Origin: Pirellulaceae bacterium
GTDB lineage: Bacteria; Planctomycetota; Planctomycetia; Pirellulales; Pirellulaceae
Reading direction: 5' to 3'
Assembly (NCBI GenBank): GCA_026004795.1
Contig: BPJV01000001.1
Location: forward strand, 248,001-312,000
DNA length: 64,000 nt
Below, piece by piece: positions 18,015-28,546 of this stretch. The stretch's first letter is position 1, and every line of letters begins with the position of its first letter. The notes below the pieces were generated by a model. The model was not told the DNA's origin. It ran no database searches and saw only the letters and a list, made by a program, of their open reading frames with translations. Both the position numbers and the translations under genes were made by a program.

Positions 18015-20793
18015 CGGGAGCCGTCTTCGACTTGGCAACCGCCTCATCCGAACCGACCACGGACTCCACCAGCGTGATTAGTTCCCGGGGACGCAATGGC
18101 TTAGCAATGTAACCGTCCATCCCGGCCTGAAGGCATTTCTCTTTGTCCCCTTTCATCGCATGCGCCGTCAAGGCGATGACCGGTGTAAAGGTTCCTCGCT
18201 GTCTCTGGATGTCACGGATGGCCTGCGTCGCCTGAAAGCCATCCATGTCAGGCATCTGAATGTCCATCAGGATAACATCGAATTTGCCGTTCTGAACCGC
18301 TTTCAGCGCTTCCTGCCCACTTGCCGCCTCAATACACTCGTGTCCTCGTTTGGTAAGTATGGTTGCGGCTAGATGGCGGTTGGATTCATGATCGTCCACA
18401 ACCAAGATCCGTAATCGGCGTTGAGGCGTTTCATTCGCCGTGGCCGCGGCGATCCCCTCACTCGACCGCCCCTCCCGCCGGCGCGACGCTCGTGGCGACT
18501 TGGCAGTCGCCCCGTCCATTCCTGCTTCGGCATTGGGCATCACCAGGTCGAGGATGGCGTTCAGGAGTGCCGAAGCAGAAACAGGTTTGACCAAGAAGAG
18601 GTCGATGCCGATGCGCCGGCACTCCTCGAGCGAAGTGGGGCGGTCGGCCGAGGAGAGCATGATGACGGCTTTGCCCAGTTTCAGGGAACGGTCGTGGCAT
18701 TGACGTGCTAGCTGAAAACCATCGACCTTCGGCATCATGGCGTCCAGAATGACGATATCAAAAGGTTGCTCGCGGTGATTGGCAGCGGCAACTTGCTCCA
18801 GCGCGGACTGGGCACTGTCGGCCAACGTCGTGTGCATGCCCCAATGACGTAGCATCTCATCAAGGATGCGCCGATTCGTGGCATTGTCGTCGATGATCAA
18901 TGCATGTTTGCCTTCGAGGACACTGACATCTTCCGCGTTGAAAGGCTGTGGCGGCGGTTCTTGCGGTAGTTTCAGCTGCAACGTGAAGTGAAAGGTGCTT
19001 CCTTTACCCAAGGTGCTTTCCACCCATATGCGTCCGTTCATCATCTCCACGAGCTGCTTGGTGATGGCCAGCCCCAATCCCGTCCCGCCGTACTGACGAT
19101 TGGATGCCGAATCGGCTTGGGTAAACGGTTCGAAGATCTGCCGCAACTTCTCTGTCGATATGCCAATACCCGTATCACGAACACTGAAGTGCAAAGCGAT
19201 TTCGTCGTCGGTACGCCACAGCGAAGCAACCTCGACAACCACTTCACCTTTCTCGGTGAACTTGATGGCATTGCCCACCAGGTTAAACAAGATCTGCTTC
19301 AACCGAGTGGGATCACCAACCACGTATTGCGGCAAGTCCATGGGGACATGGGCAGCCAGCTCCAGGCCTTTCTCATGAGCACGAACGGCCATCGCCTTGA
19401 GCGTATCACGAATGGCCTGCGCGAAGTTGAACGGAACTTCGTCGATGGTCAGCTTGCCCGCTTCGATCTTCGACAGATCCAGTATGTCGTTCAGCAATTG
19501 CAGCAGCGTGTCGGCGGAGTTGCGCACCGTCTGCAGATAATCTCGCTGTTCGGGGGTCAACTCCGTGGCCAGTGCCAATTCCGTCATGCCGATGATGGCG
19601 TTCATCGGCGTGCGTATCTCATGGCTCATGTTGGCCAGGAATTCACTCTTCAACCGCGCCACTTCCTCGGCATGCTCTTTGGCGGCCCGCAAGTTCTCTT
19701 CCGTCTGCCGTCGTTCGGTGATATCGATATCGACGGACATCCATCGCGTAATTTCTCCGTCTTCATTGCGCACAGGAATTAGACTGCATTCCACCCACAG
19801 CGGACTGCCGTCGCGGCGAAAGATGCGGATGTCTCCTTGGAAATCATGCCCGTTGCGCAGGGCGTTGGTGTAGTCCGTCGCGGCACGTGGATCGGTTCCA
19901 GGACCAAAAAGCAGTTCGGGGTAGGTCTTGCCGTGAGCCTCCATCGGCGAATACCCGGTGGCTTCGCAGAAGGCCTGGTTGACCCAAGTGATACGCCCAT
20001 CGGCATCCATGAAACAGATGAGACTGCGCGATTTGCTGGCGACCAACGAGAGCATGGCCAGATTCTCACGCGCGGTGGTATCGCCGAATTCGTCTCGCAG
20101 TAGGTGCCGCTGGCGGGTGATGTGTAACTTGGTGGCTACTTTGCGCCACTGGCGAACCGTCAGTGCCAGTGCCTCCTCGGTATCGGCGGCGGCGAGCAGT
20201 TCCGACCAATTGGACACCTCGGAAGCCGTCGGCGACTCGAATGCCGGCGAGAGGGCTTGGCCCAAACGAATTTGCCCTTCAGAACCGTGGCCTTCGATGA
20301 TACACAAGTCGAGACTATCGGCCATCGACCGAAATTGATCCCAGTCGAGATCAACGACCTGATCCGGCGCAGAGCCACCCGGGGCCGGCCCCTGAATGGC
20401 CGACGACGTTGTGGACTCTTCCGCTGCCGTATCGTCGGCGGTAACCGTGGCCGGTGGCGTTTGGGTGGAAGTCGTCGTTTGCGAGGTTGGACGCTCCCTG
20501 TCGTTGGCCAGCCGCACTGCGATTTCCAGGAAGCGATGACCTTCGTATTCCTTCAGGCCGAATTGAACTCTTACGGCCCATCCCTCATTCAACAGGATCT
20601 GGCAAACCTCGGTTACCGCTTGCTCCAATTCTCGCCGACGTCGTGGAGGGAGGGCAACCAACGTGGCCAACATGCGGGTACGTCCACCCAGCGCACGCGC
20701 GTCCTTCGCCTCAGCCACCTCGTAAGCCGTGATCTCTGTGTCCACAAGCCGTTCATCCCAATTGCGAGCCGATCGTGCATCATCCCGCGTCAT
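17872..20793 (-). CDS. Hybrid sensor histidine kinase (PAS-HisKA-HATPase-REC-REC)
   Basis: A 973-residue BarA/ArcB-like kinase frame starting at ATG 20793, which has AGGGGA seven bases upstream. Order: an N-terminal soluble region of about 240 residues without a recognised domain or membrane helix, a PAS domain ([19 protein letters not shown]), the HisKA box with the autophosphorylated His ([11 protein letters not shown], near residue 390), and HATPase boxes [17 protein letters not shown] and GGTGLGLAI. Two receivers follow: [13 protein letters not shown]...VILDAMMP and [14 protein letters not shown]...[13 protein letters not shown]. After the second receiver this frame loses homology ([19 protein letters not shown]) while the Hpt domain appears in another frame. 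The kinase is cytoplasmic and its signal is unknown. A sigma-54 response regulator is encoded divergently, possibly its partner. Confidence 0.9.
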   Translation of the reverse strand: MTRDDARSARNWDERLVDTEITAYEVAEAKDARALGGRTRMLATLVALPPRRRRELEQAVTEVCQILLNEGWAVRVQFGLKEYEGHRFLEIAVRLANDRERPTSQTTTSTQTPPATVTADDTAAEESTTSSAIQGPAPGGSAPDQVVDLDWDQFRSMADSLDLCIIEGHGSEGQIRLGQALSPAFESPTASEVSNWSELLAAADTEEALALTVRQWRKVATKLHITRQRHLLRDEFGDTTARENLAMLSLVASKSRSLICFMDADGRITWVNQAFCEATGYSPMEAHGKTYPELLFGPGTDPRAATDYTNALRNGHDFQGDIRIFRRDGSPLWVECSLIPVRNEDGEITRWMSVDIDITERRQTEENLRAAKEHAEEVARLKSEFLANMSHEIRTPMNAIIGMTELALATELTPEQRDYLQTVRNSADTLLQLLNDILDLSKIEAGKLTIDEVPFNFAQAIRDTLKAMAVRAHEKGLELAAHVPMDLPQYVVGDPTRLKQILFNLVGNAIKFTEKGEVVVEVASLWRTDDEIALHFSVRDTGIGISTEKLRQIFEPFTQADSASNRQYGGTGLGLAITKQLVEMMNGRIWVESTLGKGSTFHFTLQLKLPQEPPPQPFNAEDVSVLEGKHALIIDDNATNRRILDEMLRHWGMHTTLADSAQSALEQVAAANHREQPFDIVILDAMMPKVDGFQLARQCHDRSLKLGKAVIMLSSADRPTSLEECRRIGIDLFLVKPVSASALLNAILDLVMPNAEAGMDGATAKSPRASRRREGRSSEGIAAATANETPQRRLRILVVDDHESNRHLAATILTKRGHECIEAASGQEALKAVQNGKFDVILMDIQMPDMDGFQATQAIRDIQRQRGTFTPVIALTAHAMKGDKEKCLQAGMDGYIAKPLRPRELITLVESVVGSDEAVAKSKTAPDGLPAGAHRSGWRNRCGSRRQFLRQSNRCQRLQRSTGARVCVGKPRR

Positions 20794-20813
20794 TGCGATT
20801 CCCCTGGAGTCAT

Positions 20814-21194
20814 TCAACAGGACGCACCCCGACCGTTGCTTTCCCCCTTCTCTTCAAGGTAGCGCCAACCGCCACGAAGCCCAGCCCCGTGGGCCAAGAC
20901 GCCCTCACTAGCCCTGAAAGTCATCATCCGTCCCCATCTCGACGGCGATGCGGATGTTGCTCCCAGACAAGATACCGCTCTTTCCTGGCCAACTACGCGT
21001 TTGCGCATCGGCTTCAACATCGTCTGTCCGTCGACCAGGACACCTCGGACCTGCCCAGACTTCAGCAATGCTCGTGCCGAAATGGGGCGACCATCGTCGC
21101 TGCCAGACCAGCCGACGGTCACGCCGCTTGGGGTATTCGGTCGCGTGTCGTGCGGAGCCAATTTGTCTACCTCCGGCCCGTACCCGGCTATCAC
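20814..21194 (-). CDS. Doubtful small ORF upstream of the kinase
   Basis: A 126-codon frame ending 20 bases before the kinase start. Its first 70 residues look protein-like (GVTVGWSGSDDGRPISARAL, VRGVLVDGQTMLKPM), while the end is Gly/Arg-rich and unconvincing; another frame reads more plausibly near the 3' end (SGSNIRIAVEMGTDDDFQG, stop), so a frameshifted gene of about 90-100 residues is possible. No domain is recognised; a divergent PilZ-like beta-barrel is a weak idea. No good ribosome site is visible. Confidence 0.25.
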   Translation of the reverse strand: MIAGYGPEVDKLAPHDTRPNTPSGVTVGWSGSDDGRPISARALLKSGQVRGVLVDGQTMLKPMRKRVVGQERAVSCLGATSASPSRWGRMMTFRASEGVLAHGAGLRGGWRYLEEKGESNGRGASC

Positions 21195-21350
21195 ATCGCC
21201 AGGCAGTCAAAATGTCGCCAAGAATAGCGACAAAGTGGCGTCAATGCCAGCTCCAACCATAAAGCAGGGTACCTGGCGAACTTCGAGGGCAGTCGTGGTT
21301 TTCCATTGTTGTTTCCTCTCCGTGGTTACTTACTGCGGCAATGGATTGCG

Positions 21351-21524
21351 ATGGGCATAAAAGTGTTGGTAGGTGAAGTCCATGAGCGTTTGGCGCTTAG
21401 GGTACGATGTGGGATAAATCAGGTACCGGATGTGACGGAATGCCTTTTGCTCTGCGAGCGGGACGCGGGGCCGGTGCACGATGAGGTTAAGGACCATGCG
21501 CAGTTAGTGGTGATCGCAGGGTGA
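21351..21524 (+). CDS. Short receiver-like ORF before the sigma-54 regulator
   Basis: A 57-codon frame from ATG 21351 that stops 17 bases before the regulator ATG. It reads like the first half of a response-regulator receiver (IKVLVGEVHERLALR, VPDVTECLLLCERDAG, AQLVVIAG), but the acidic pocket is degraded (GEVH in place of a DD pair) and it ends before the phosphorylation site. It may be a truncated paralogue or a leader peptide. The assignment is tentative. Confidence 0.3.
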   Translation: MGIKVLVGEVHERLALRVRCGINQVPDVTECLLLCERDAGPVHDEVKDHAQLVVIAG

Positions 21525-21541
21525 GGTAGGAATCGATTTTG

Positions 21542-23377
21542 ATGAGCAGATTTTTGGTGGTGGACGACGAGCCGGCCGATTTGGCTCTATTGGAGGGAAT
21601 CATCCGTAAGATGGGGCATGACGTGTTGACAGCTTCCAACGCGTCGGATGCTTTGCAAATCGTGCGCGACCAGGCCCCGGACGTGGTGATACTCGACATT
21701 CTTCTTCCGGACGAGAATGGCCTCGAGGTTTTCAGCCAGATGCGCAGCCTGCGGCCGCGCATGCCGATCGTTTTCGTTACCGCTAGCAGTTCCAGCAACG
21801 TGGCCATTGAGGCCATGCAGCGGGGGGCGCTGGACTACCTGACCAAGCCGGTGCACGTTCCCAAGGCGCGCCAGGCAATCGAGCGGGCACTGGAAGTGGT
21901 CCGCATGAGCAACGAACCGGTGCGGCTGGATCCACCACCGGTGGCCGTCATGGAGGGGGACGCGATCATCGGTCGCTCTGCGGCGATGCAGGAAGTCTAC
22001 AAGTCGATCGGCTTGGTAGCTTCTCAGGATGTCAATGTGCTGATCCGCGGGGAGAGCGGGACTGGAAAAGAGTTGGTCGCTCGGGCAATCTATCAGTTTA
22101 GTAAACGTTCGGAAGCCCCCTTTCTGGCCGTCAACTGTGCGGCCATTCCCGAACCGCTGTTGGAAAGCGAACTGTTTGGCCACGAAAAAGGAGCGTTTAC
22201 CGGCGCCGACCGCCGCCGCGTCGGCAAGTTCGAGCAGTGTAACAAAGGGACACTATTTCTTGACGAAATCGGCGACATGCCGCTAGTTCTCCAGGGCAAG
22301 ATCCTCCGCGTCCTCCAGGATGGAACCTTCCAACGCGTGGGAGGGAACCAGACGATTCAAACCGATGTGCGCGTGATCGCGGCCACCCATCGCGATCTGG
22401 AGTCGATGGTAGAGTTGGGTCAATTCCGGGAGGACCTGCTCTACCGACTCAACGGTTTCACCATCACGTTGCCGCCGCTACGCGAACGCGGGGAAGATCT
22501 CGAGCTGCTGATCGAGTACTTTCGCCGCCAAGCGAACAAGGACCTCGGTAAGCAAGTGCAAGGGCTTAGTCCAGAGGCAATGGAAATTCTACGGTCGTAC
22601 CGTTGGCCAGGAAACGTACGCGAACTGCAAAACGTCATTCGGCAAGCGGTGCTGAAAACCAATGGACCGGTGATCATCCCCGAGTTTTTACCCAATCATA
22701 TCGTCCGGCGGGTGCGGCGAGAAAATGAAGATCCCAGGCAGTCGACCGACGGTCACGCGGCGGCCGATTCGCTAGAGCAGCTAATTGAATCCAAGCTGCG
22801 AAGCGGATCGGAACAGGTGTACGACGAAGTGATCAGCGTGGTCGAAGAGCAGCTGGTTGAGCACGTGTTGGCCTACACCGGGGGAGACAAACTGACGGCC
22901 ATTAGGAAGTTGGGAGTCAATCCGATGGCCTTCCGCTCCATGGCGGCGCTGAAGCTGTTCGACCTTGGGACTGTCCCGGTTGCCCAAGTCCCCGCGACCA
23001 ACAAGAGTGGCAACAGCTCCGGCGAGGACGATGGCTTCCCCTCGGCAGAGAAGGGAGATGCCCCCACCCCCGCTGGTGCCACTCCGACCGAAAGGCCATC
23101 CCAGTCGCCTGCGGTACAGTCAACCTGCGACCCTTGCGCGATCGTCGATGGAGAACGCAGCGACGGTGAACGGGACGAGTCGGAGCGTGGAGGGACGTCC
23201 TCTGCCGAACCGCCTCCCCTGATTCGACCGGGAATGACCATGGAGGAAATCGAGAAGGAGGCGATTCGCCGAGCGTTGCTACAGACTCAGGGCAAGCGGA
23301 CGGCAGCGGCTCAATTGTTGGGCATCAGTGTGCGTACCCTTCAACGTAAACTCAAAGAGTACGATCTGAACCTGTAG
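21542..23377 (+). CDS. Sigma-54-dependent response regulator (NtrC family) with two Fis-type HTH regions
   Basis: A 611-residue activator starting at ATG 21542. Order: receiver (FLVVDDEPADLA, Asp in VVILDILLPDENG, Lys in YLTKPVHVP), then the AAA+ sigma-54 domain with Walker A GESGTGKELV, the sigma-54-contacting loop GAFTGAD, Walker B GTLFLDEIGDMP and the FREDLLYRLN segment. A Fis-like region follows (VYDEVISVVEEQLVEHVLAY, GDKLTAIRKLGV), then about 95 Ser/Pro/Gly/Asp-rich residues and a second, canonical Fis HTH (KRTAAAQLLGISVRTLQRKL) at the C terminus. NtrC proteins normally have one. It hydrolyses ATP to open sigma-54 promoters. It is divergent from the hybrid kinase, which is likely part of the same signalling circuit. 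Confidence 0.93.
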   Translation: MSRFLVVDDEPADLALLEGIIRKMGHDVLTASNASDALQIVRDQAPDVVILDILLPDENGLEVFSQMRSLRPRMPIVFVTASSSSNVAIEAMQRGALDYLTKPVHVPKARQAIERALEVVRMSNEPVRLDPPPVAVMEGDAIIGRSAAMQEVYKSIGLVASQDVNVLIRGESGTGKELVARAIYQFSKRSEAPFLAVNCAAIPEPLLESELFGHEKGAFTGADRRRVGKFEQCNKGTLFLDEIGDMPLVLQGKILRVLQDGTFQRVGGNQTIQTDVRVIAATHRDLESMVELGQFREDLLYRLNGFTITLPPLRERGEDLELLIEYFRRQANKDLGKQVQGLSPEAMEILRSYRWPGNVRELQNVIRQAVLKTNGPVIIPEFLPNHIVRRVRRENEDPRQSTDGHAAADSLEQLIESKLRSGSEQVYDEVISVVEEQLVEHVLAYTGGDKLTAIRKLGVNPMAFRSMAALKLFDLGTVPVAQVPATNKSGNSSGEDDGFPSAEKGDAPTPAGATPTERPSQSPAVQSTCDPCAIVDGERSDGERDESERGGTSSAEPPPLIRPGMTMEEIEKEAIRRALLQTQGKRTAAAQLLGISVRTLQRKLKEYDLNL

Positions 23378-23483
23378 CCCGATCCACCGCCGATCCAGCC
23401 CCGTCGAGAACCCAGCTCGCTTTGATACCCGGAAAGCAGCCAGACGTTTTCTGGATGCAACCGGGAAAGCGGCCTTCGCCGCA

Positions 23484-23786
23484 TCAGGCCGCGCGGCGAT
23501 GGGGAGTAGGCTGCGAGTGGCCGTCACCCACCTCGATGTTCGCCTGCTCCACGCACGCGGTGGCGGAAGTGGTGATTAATACGTCGCCACAGGGGCCGTA
23601 AAACTTCACCTCATCTTCTTCGATAAACCAGACGGCTTGGTAGGAACCACATCCAAAACGCCGTCCACAGTACAGGCCACTGCGGATGAGCATCGTTTCC
23701 CGCATGGGAAAAGATGGGTCGGCACCAAGCCGGTGGAGTTGCTGACGTACGGCCTCACGAACGCGTTCCAACGTACAAGTGCTCAT
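23484..23786 (-). CDS. Conserved-looking hypothetical protein
   Basis: A 100-residue soluble protein from ATG 23786 (the frame is open 14 codons further up). Helical N terminus (ERVREAVRQQLHRLGADP), then a compact beta-rich part with several Cys and aromatics: SGLYCGRRFGCGSYQAVWFI, EEDEVKFYGPCGDVL. The composition and order suggest a small globular domain, but no family is recognised. The last dozen residues are polar and probably disordered. It is convergent with the sigma-54 regulator and divergent from the aminotransferase. The function is unknown. Confidence 0.6.
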   Translation of the reverse strand: MSTCTLERVREAVRQQLHRLGADPSFPMRETMLIRSGLYCGRRFGCGSYQAVWFIEEDEVKFYGPCGDVLITTSATACVEQANIEVGDGHSQPTPHRRAA

Positions 23787-23924
23787 CGCGTCGGGGGTCC
23801 TACCAAGGGAGCGGATTGACAAAACCAAAGCAATCGTAATGATCGGTTTCCCGGTAATGGTCGCTCAATCTTCTTGGCATGCCATCGGACAATCTCTCTA
23901 AACCACCTATTTTTTGCACGTACC

Positions 23925-25184
23925 ATGAACGATGTCACTCAGCCGGATCCGTACTTTCAGCAGCTTTTCGCCGACCGAATTGGCGGATCGCAGTATGGCA
24001 AAGGGACGGCAATCTACAAATTCGAGCGGATAAAGCGCGCGAAGCGGCAAGCACTGGCCGACTATCCGGAGCGTCGGCTGATCGATTTTGGGATTGGCGA
24101 GAACGACAGTATGGCGGCCGAATCGGTTCGCCGGCGCATGGCCGAGGAGATCAACAAGCCGGAGAATCGCGGCTACGCAGACAACGGCATCCTGGCCTTC
24201 AAGGAAGCGGCAGCACGCTTCATGAACCGCCATTTTGGTGTCGAACTCGATCCGCTGTCGGAAGTCAACCACTGCATCGGCAGCAAGACCGCGCTGGCCA
24301 TGTTACCGGCCTGTTTCATCAATCCCGGTGACGTGACCCTAATGACCGTTCCCGGGTATCCGGTTGCCGGCACGCATACGCGCTATTACGGTGGCGAAGT
24401 GTACCCGCTGCCGTTGCGTGCCGAGAACGGTTTTTATCCCGATTTCAATGCCGTACCGGACGACGTTTGGCCCCGGGTGAAGATGTTGGTGCTCAATTAC
24501 CCCAATAGCCCCACCGGTCGTACGGCAACCGAGGAGTTTTACCAGCGGGTTATCGAGCTGGCCCATCGCCATCGATTCGTGGTGGTTCAGGATGCGGCCC
24601 ACATCATGCTCACCTTTGACGGGGAGCCGTTGAGTTTCTTGTCCGTCCCCGGAGCGAAGGAGGTGGGCGTCGAAGTCCACTCCTTGAGTAAGGGGTTTGA
24701 TATGATTGGCTGGCGGATCGGTTGGGTATGTGGTCACCGGCGACTGGTGCAAGCTTTTGCCGATGTCAAAGACAATTGTGATAGTGGGCAGTTTGCCGCG
24801 ATTCAACAGGCGGCGGTGACGGCACTGGACGATGACTCGATACCTAGGCAGGTGCGAGCCAAGTACCGCCGCCGGATGAGCAAACTGGTCGAGGCGCTGC
24901 GACGATGCGGATTCCAGTGCGATATGCCCGGTGGCACCTACTTCCTGTACACACCGGCACCGATTGCGGCAGCCGACGGTACGCAGTTCGAAAATGCCGA
25001 GGCGGCAAGCCAATACCTGATCGCCCAGCAGTCGATCGTCACCGTGCCATGGGATGATGCAGGGGCTTTCTTGCGCTTCAGCGTGACCTATGAGGCAGCG
25101 GACGAAGCAGCGGAGGATGCGTTGATGGAGGAGACGGTGCAGCGGTTGCAGGCCTTGGGGCTTCAGTTCGCGGAGCGCTCTTGA
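23925..25184 (+). CDS. dapL: LL-diaminopimelate aminotransferase
   Basis: A 419-residue fold-type I PLP enzyme of the class I/II aminotransferases. ATG 23925 begins MNDVTQPDPYFQQLFADRIG, followed by IYKFERIKRAK and DFGIGENDS, which is the DapL N-terminal pattern. The PLP-lysine lies in SLSKGFDMIGWRIGW, the substrate Asn/Pro loop in LNYPNSPTGRTA, and the PLP Asp in VVQDAAH. DapL converts tetrahydrodipicolinate with glutamate directly to LL-diaminopimelate in one step of lysine and, where present, cell-wall synthesis; planctomycetes use this route. A related transaminase remains possible, but the SLSKGF and YADNGI segments favour DapL. Confidence 0.8.
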   Translation: MNDVTQPDPYFQQLFADRIGGSQYGKGTAIYKFERIKRAKRQALADYPERRLIDFGIGENDSMAAESVRRRMAEEINKPENRGYADNGILAFKEAAARFMNRHFGVELDPLSEVNHCIGSKTALAMLPACFINPGDVTLMTVPGYPVAGTHTRYYGGEVYPLPLRAENGFYPDFNAVPDDVWPRVKMLVLNYPNSPTGRTATEEFYQRVIELAHRHRFVVVQDAAHIMLTFDGEPLSFLSVPGAKEVGVEVHSLSKGFDMIGWRIGWVCGHRRLVQAFADVKDNCDSGQFAAIQQAAVTALDDDSIPRQVRAKYRRRMSKLVEALRRCGFQCDMPGGTYFLYTPAPIAAADGTQFENAEAASQYLIAQQSIVTVPWDDAGAFLRFSVTYEAADEAAEDALMEETVQRLQALGLQFAERS

Positions 25185-25391
25185 CGGTACGATCGGTGGG
25201 GCCGTGCCGCGTTGTGGGGCCCCCGCCGCGGGAACCGGCGGCGAACCACCACGGGAAGGATCGCGCCGGCGCGGATCGTACGAGGATAGAATGCTCAGTG
25301 AGCTCTACCAGTTGCGCTCCCCCATCGCTAGCGCGAAGTCATGCAGGGCAACCCTTTCAATCCGCACATTTTCGCGAAGAGATCAGCGTCG

Positions 25392-28300
25392 ATGAGTAAC
25401 CTGGCCGAAAAGATTCCCAGTCGATTCGATTTTCAGTCCATCTGTCACGAGATCTATCAGCGGTGGGAGACCGACGGCTGTTTCCAGGCGGAGGTGAATC
25501 GGGCCAAGCCACCTTATTCGATCGTTATCCCGCCACCGAACGTCACGGGCGCTCTACATCTCGGACACGCACTGAACAACACCCTGCAAGACATCCAGGT
25601 GCGTTGGCATCGCATGCAGGGATTCGAGACGCTGTGGATACCCGGTACCGACCATGCCGGGATCGCCACGCAGGCGGTCGTCGAAAAGCGTCGATTGCGC
25701 GAGGAGCGAGGCAACCTGACGCGCCACGATCTGGGCCGCGAAAAGCTGGTCGAGCGTCATCTGGCAGTGGAAGGACCAAGCTACGAGAGCGCGGATTCTC
25801 GAGCCAGCTGCGTACAGATGGGCTGCTCGTGCGACTGGCGGCGCACCCGATTCACGCTCGACCCGATCTGCGCCCGCGCCGTGCGGCACGACCTTTCTTC
25901 GACCTGTTCCGCGAAGGGCTGGATCTATCGCGGCAAGCGGCTTGGTCAACTGGGATACGCTGCTTGCAGACGGCGGTCAGCGACGACGAGGTGTTCCACG
26001 AGACCGTGCCGCGGGCATTTCTGGCACATTCGTCTATCCGGTGATCCATCCCCGGCCGGGCGAGCCGGAGTTCGTCGACCATCGCCACGACGCGACCCAG
26101 AGACGCTGCTGGGCGACGCCGCCGTCGCCGTGCACCCCGATCCGGCCGCGGGCGCTCCAGGAAGCCGTACGAGGCAGAGTCGCGGGCGAAGCTGGCCGTC
26201 GGCTCCGGCGACCAAGGAGCGGGCCGAGCTGGCAACGGCAGCTCGAGGAGATTGCAGTCCGCGACGCCGCGACTCGGTGTTGCCGCAGCGTTGGAACAGC
26301 TGGCGCGCCATGGCCCGCGACGGCCGAACCAAGCTGCTGCCTGCCGCTGCTGCGGCCGTCCGATTCCGACTCGATCTGCGATCACGTGGGCCAAGCCGGA
26401 GATGGGCACCGGTTGCGGTCAAGATCACGCCCGCCCACGATCCCGAACGACTACGACGTCGGTTGGCAACGGCATCCGGAGCTACGGAGCGATCAACATC
26501 TCTCAATCCCGACGGGACGCTCAACGAAAACGCCGGCCCCTATCGCGGGACTGTCCATCGCCGCAGGCCCGCCGGCGGGTCGTCGCCGATCTGGAGAAAC
26601 TTGGACTGCTGGTCGCCGTCGAGGATCGGGACATCGATCTGGCGCACTCGGATCGCAGCAAGACGCCTATCGAGCCGTATCTGGCCGATCAATGGTTCAT
26701 CCGAATGGAGGAGTTGGCCCAAGCTGCCATGGATGCGGTCACCGACGGCCGCGTACAGATCATCCCTCCACGCTACGCTAAGAGTTATCTTGACTGGTTG
26801 AGCGAGAAGCGAGATTGGCCGGTGGGGCGGCAATTGTGGTGGGGACATCGCATTCCCATTTGGACGCGCCAATTCGAGTCATCGGAAGAAGCAACAGCCG
26901 AGTTGGAGGCGATCAGGCAGATGACGGCCGCTCGAGAAGGTCAACTCGCCGCGCAGCGGGAAGACGAAACCACCGTTCATGTCTGTGTACTCGTCGAAGG
27001 TTCATCCGTTGAACGGGAGTTGGAGCAGCGCGGCTACGCCCAGCAAGAGGATGTACTGGATACCTGGTTCAGCTCTGCTCTCTGGCCTCATTCGACTCTG
27101 GGGTGGCCCGAACAAACTCCTGAGATGGAGTATTTCTATCCCACCAGTTCGCTGATTACCAGCCGCGATATCATCACTCTGTGGGTGGCACGCATGGTGA
27201 TCATGGGGTTGAACAATACGGGTCAGGTGCCGTTTCACCAGGTATACATCCATCCAAAGATACTCGATGGATATGGGGAGACAATGTCCAAGTCGAAGGG
27301 CAACGGCGTCGATCCGATCGATGTGATCGAAAAGTTCGGCCCTGATTCGCTCCGCTTCGGATTGGCGTGGCTAGCGACGGAGACTCAAGATGTCCGCATG
27401 CCCGTGCAGTACGAATGCCCTCATTGCCAGGCGTTGGTGCCGCAGACGAAACAGAACCGCCAGCGTCCAACCATCGAATGCCCCAGTTGCAAGAAATTGT
27501 TTTCTACGCAGTGGGCCGATGCGCAAGTCCAGCGTCAGCATCCACGGGCGCCGGTGGTTAGCGAGCGTTTCGAGGTGGCACGGAACTTTTGCAACAAGTT
27601 GTGGAACGCCGCCCGCTTCGTGATGCTGAATCTGGAAGGATTCGAGCCGCGACAGCTCGCGCCGCAGGACTTGGCGCTTGCCGATCGGTGGATTCTTTCC
27701 CGACTGGCCACAACCACCGACCGCGTCCAACGGGCCTTGGGCGAGTACCGTTATGCCGATGCCATGCGTGATCTGTATGATTTCGCTTGGGATGAGTATT
27801 GCAGTTACTACGTCGAAATGGCGAAACCACGTTTGGCCGATCCCCAGTCCCGTCCCGTTGCTCAACAGGTCTTAGCGCACGTTTTAGACCATCTGTTGCG
27901 ATTGTTGCATCCGGCGATGCCGTTCATCACCGAAGCGATCTGGCAGGAACTGGCTCGCTTCGGTACGCATCGCTCCCTGCAAGCCGGGCTGCGAACCGAG
28001 CGGTGGCTCATGCTGTCGCAATGGCCGGAGGCGGATCTGAGCTGGCAAGATGACTTGATCGAACAGCAGTTCCTTACCTTCACCCGCGTCGTCAGTGCGC
28101 TGCGCGAGATTCGTGCCAATCAGAATATCGCTCCGAAAGAGGAGATCCAGTTCACCATCGAGTGCCGCGAGGATCAGCAGCAACTGCTCGAGCCGATGCT
28201 GCCGTTCTTCAAGGCGCTGGCCAAAGCCAACTGCACTGGGATCGGCAGTGAGTTCCCCGAACCCGAGGTGCCTCCCGCGCAAGTTGTCGTTGACGGCATG

Positions 28301-28546
28301 GTCATTACGGTCGATCTGGGCAAATTCATTGATATCGAGGTGGAAATCGCCAGGAACCGCAAGACATTAGAGAATGTGGCCAAGCAAATCGCCAGTAAAG
28401 AAGCAAAGTTGGGCAACGAAAAATTCGTGCAACGAGCCCCGGCGGAAGTCGTGGAAAAGGAGCGGCAGTCGCTGGCCCAGTTGATCGAGCAGCGAACGTC
28501 GTTGGAGAACGCCCTTCAACGACTTGAAGCCGCCGCCAACAAGTAG
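25392..28546 (+). CDS. valS: Valyl-tRNA synthetase with a cluster of apparent indels
   Basis: Charges tRNA-Val. The first 120 codons are clean: PPNVTGALHLGHAL with the HIGH motif, and IPGTDHAGIATQ. From about 25,755 to 26,600 the ValRS protein jumps repeatedly among all three frames: MGCSCDWRRTRFTLD, GKRL, VSDDEVFHETVP, TLLGDAAVAVHPDP, AKPEMGTG and LNENAGPYRG can each be found in one frame or another. Most jumps are explained by single extra bases, e.g. CTGGATCTAT for CTGATCTAT. From 26,570 onward the frame is continuous to the taa at 28546, including KMSKS as ETMSKSKGNG, the anticodon-binding domain (FCNKLWNAARF) and the C-terminal coiled coil. A Cys4 insertion (CPHC...CPSC) follows the KMSKS region. 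ATG 25392 is taken as the start. As the only valS seen and essential, the indels are probably errors. Confidence 0.85.
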
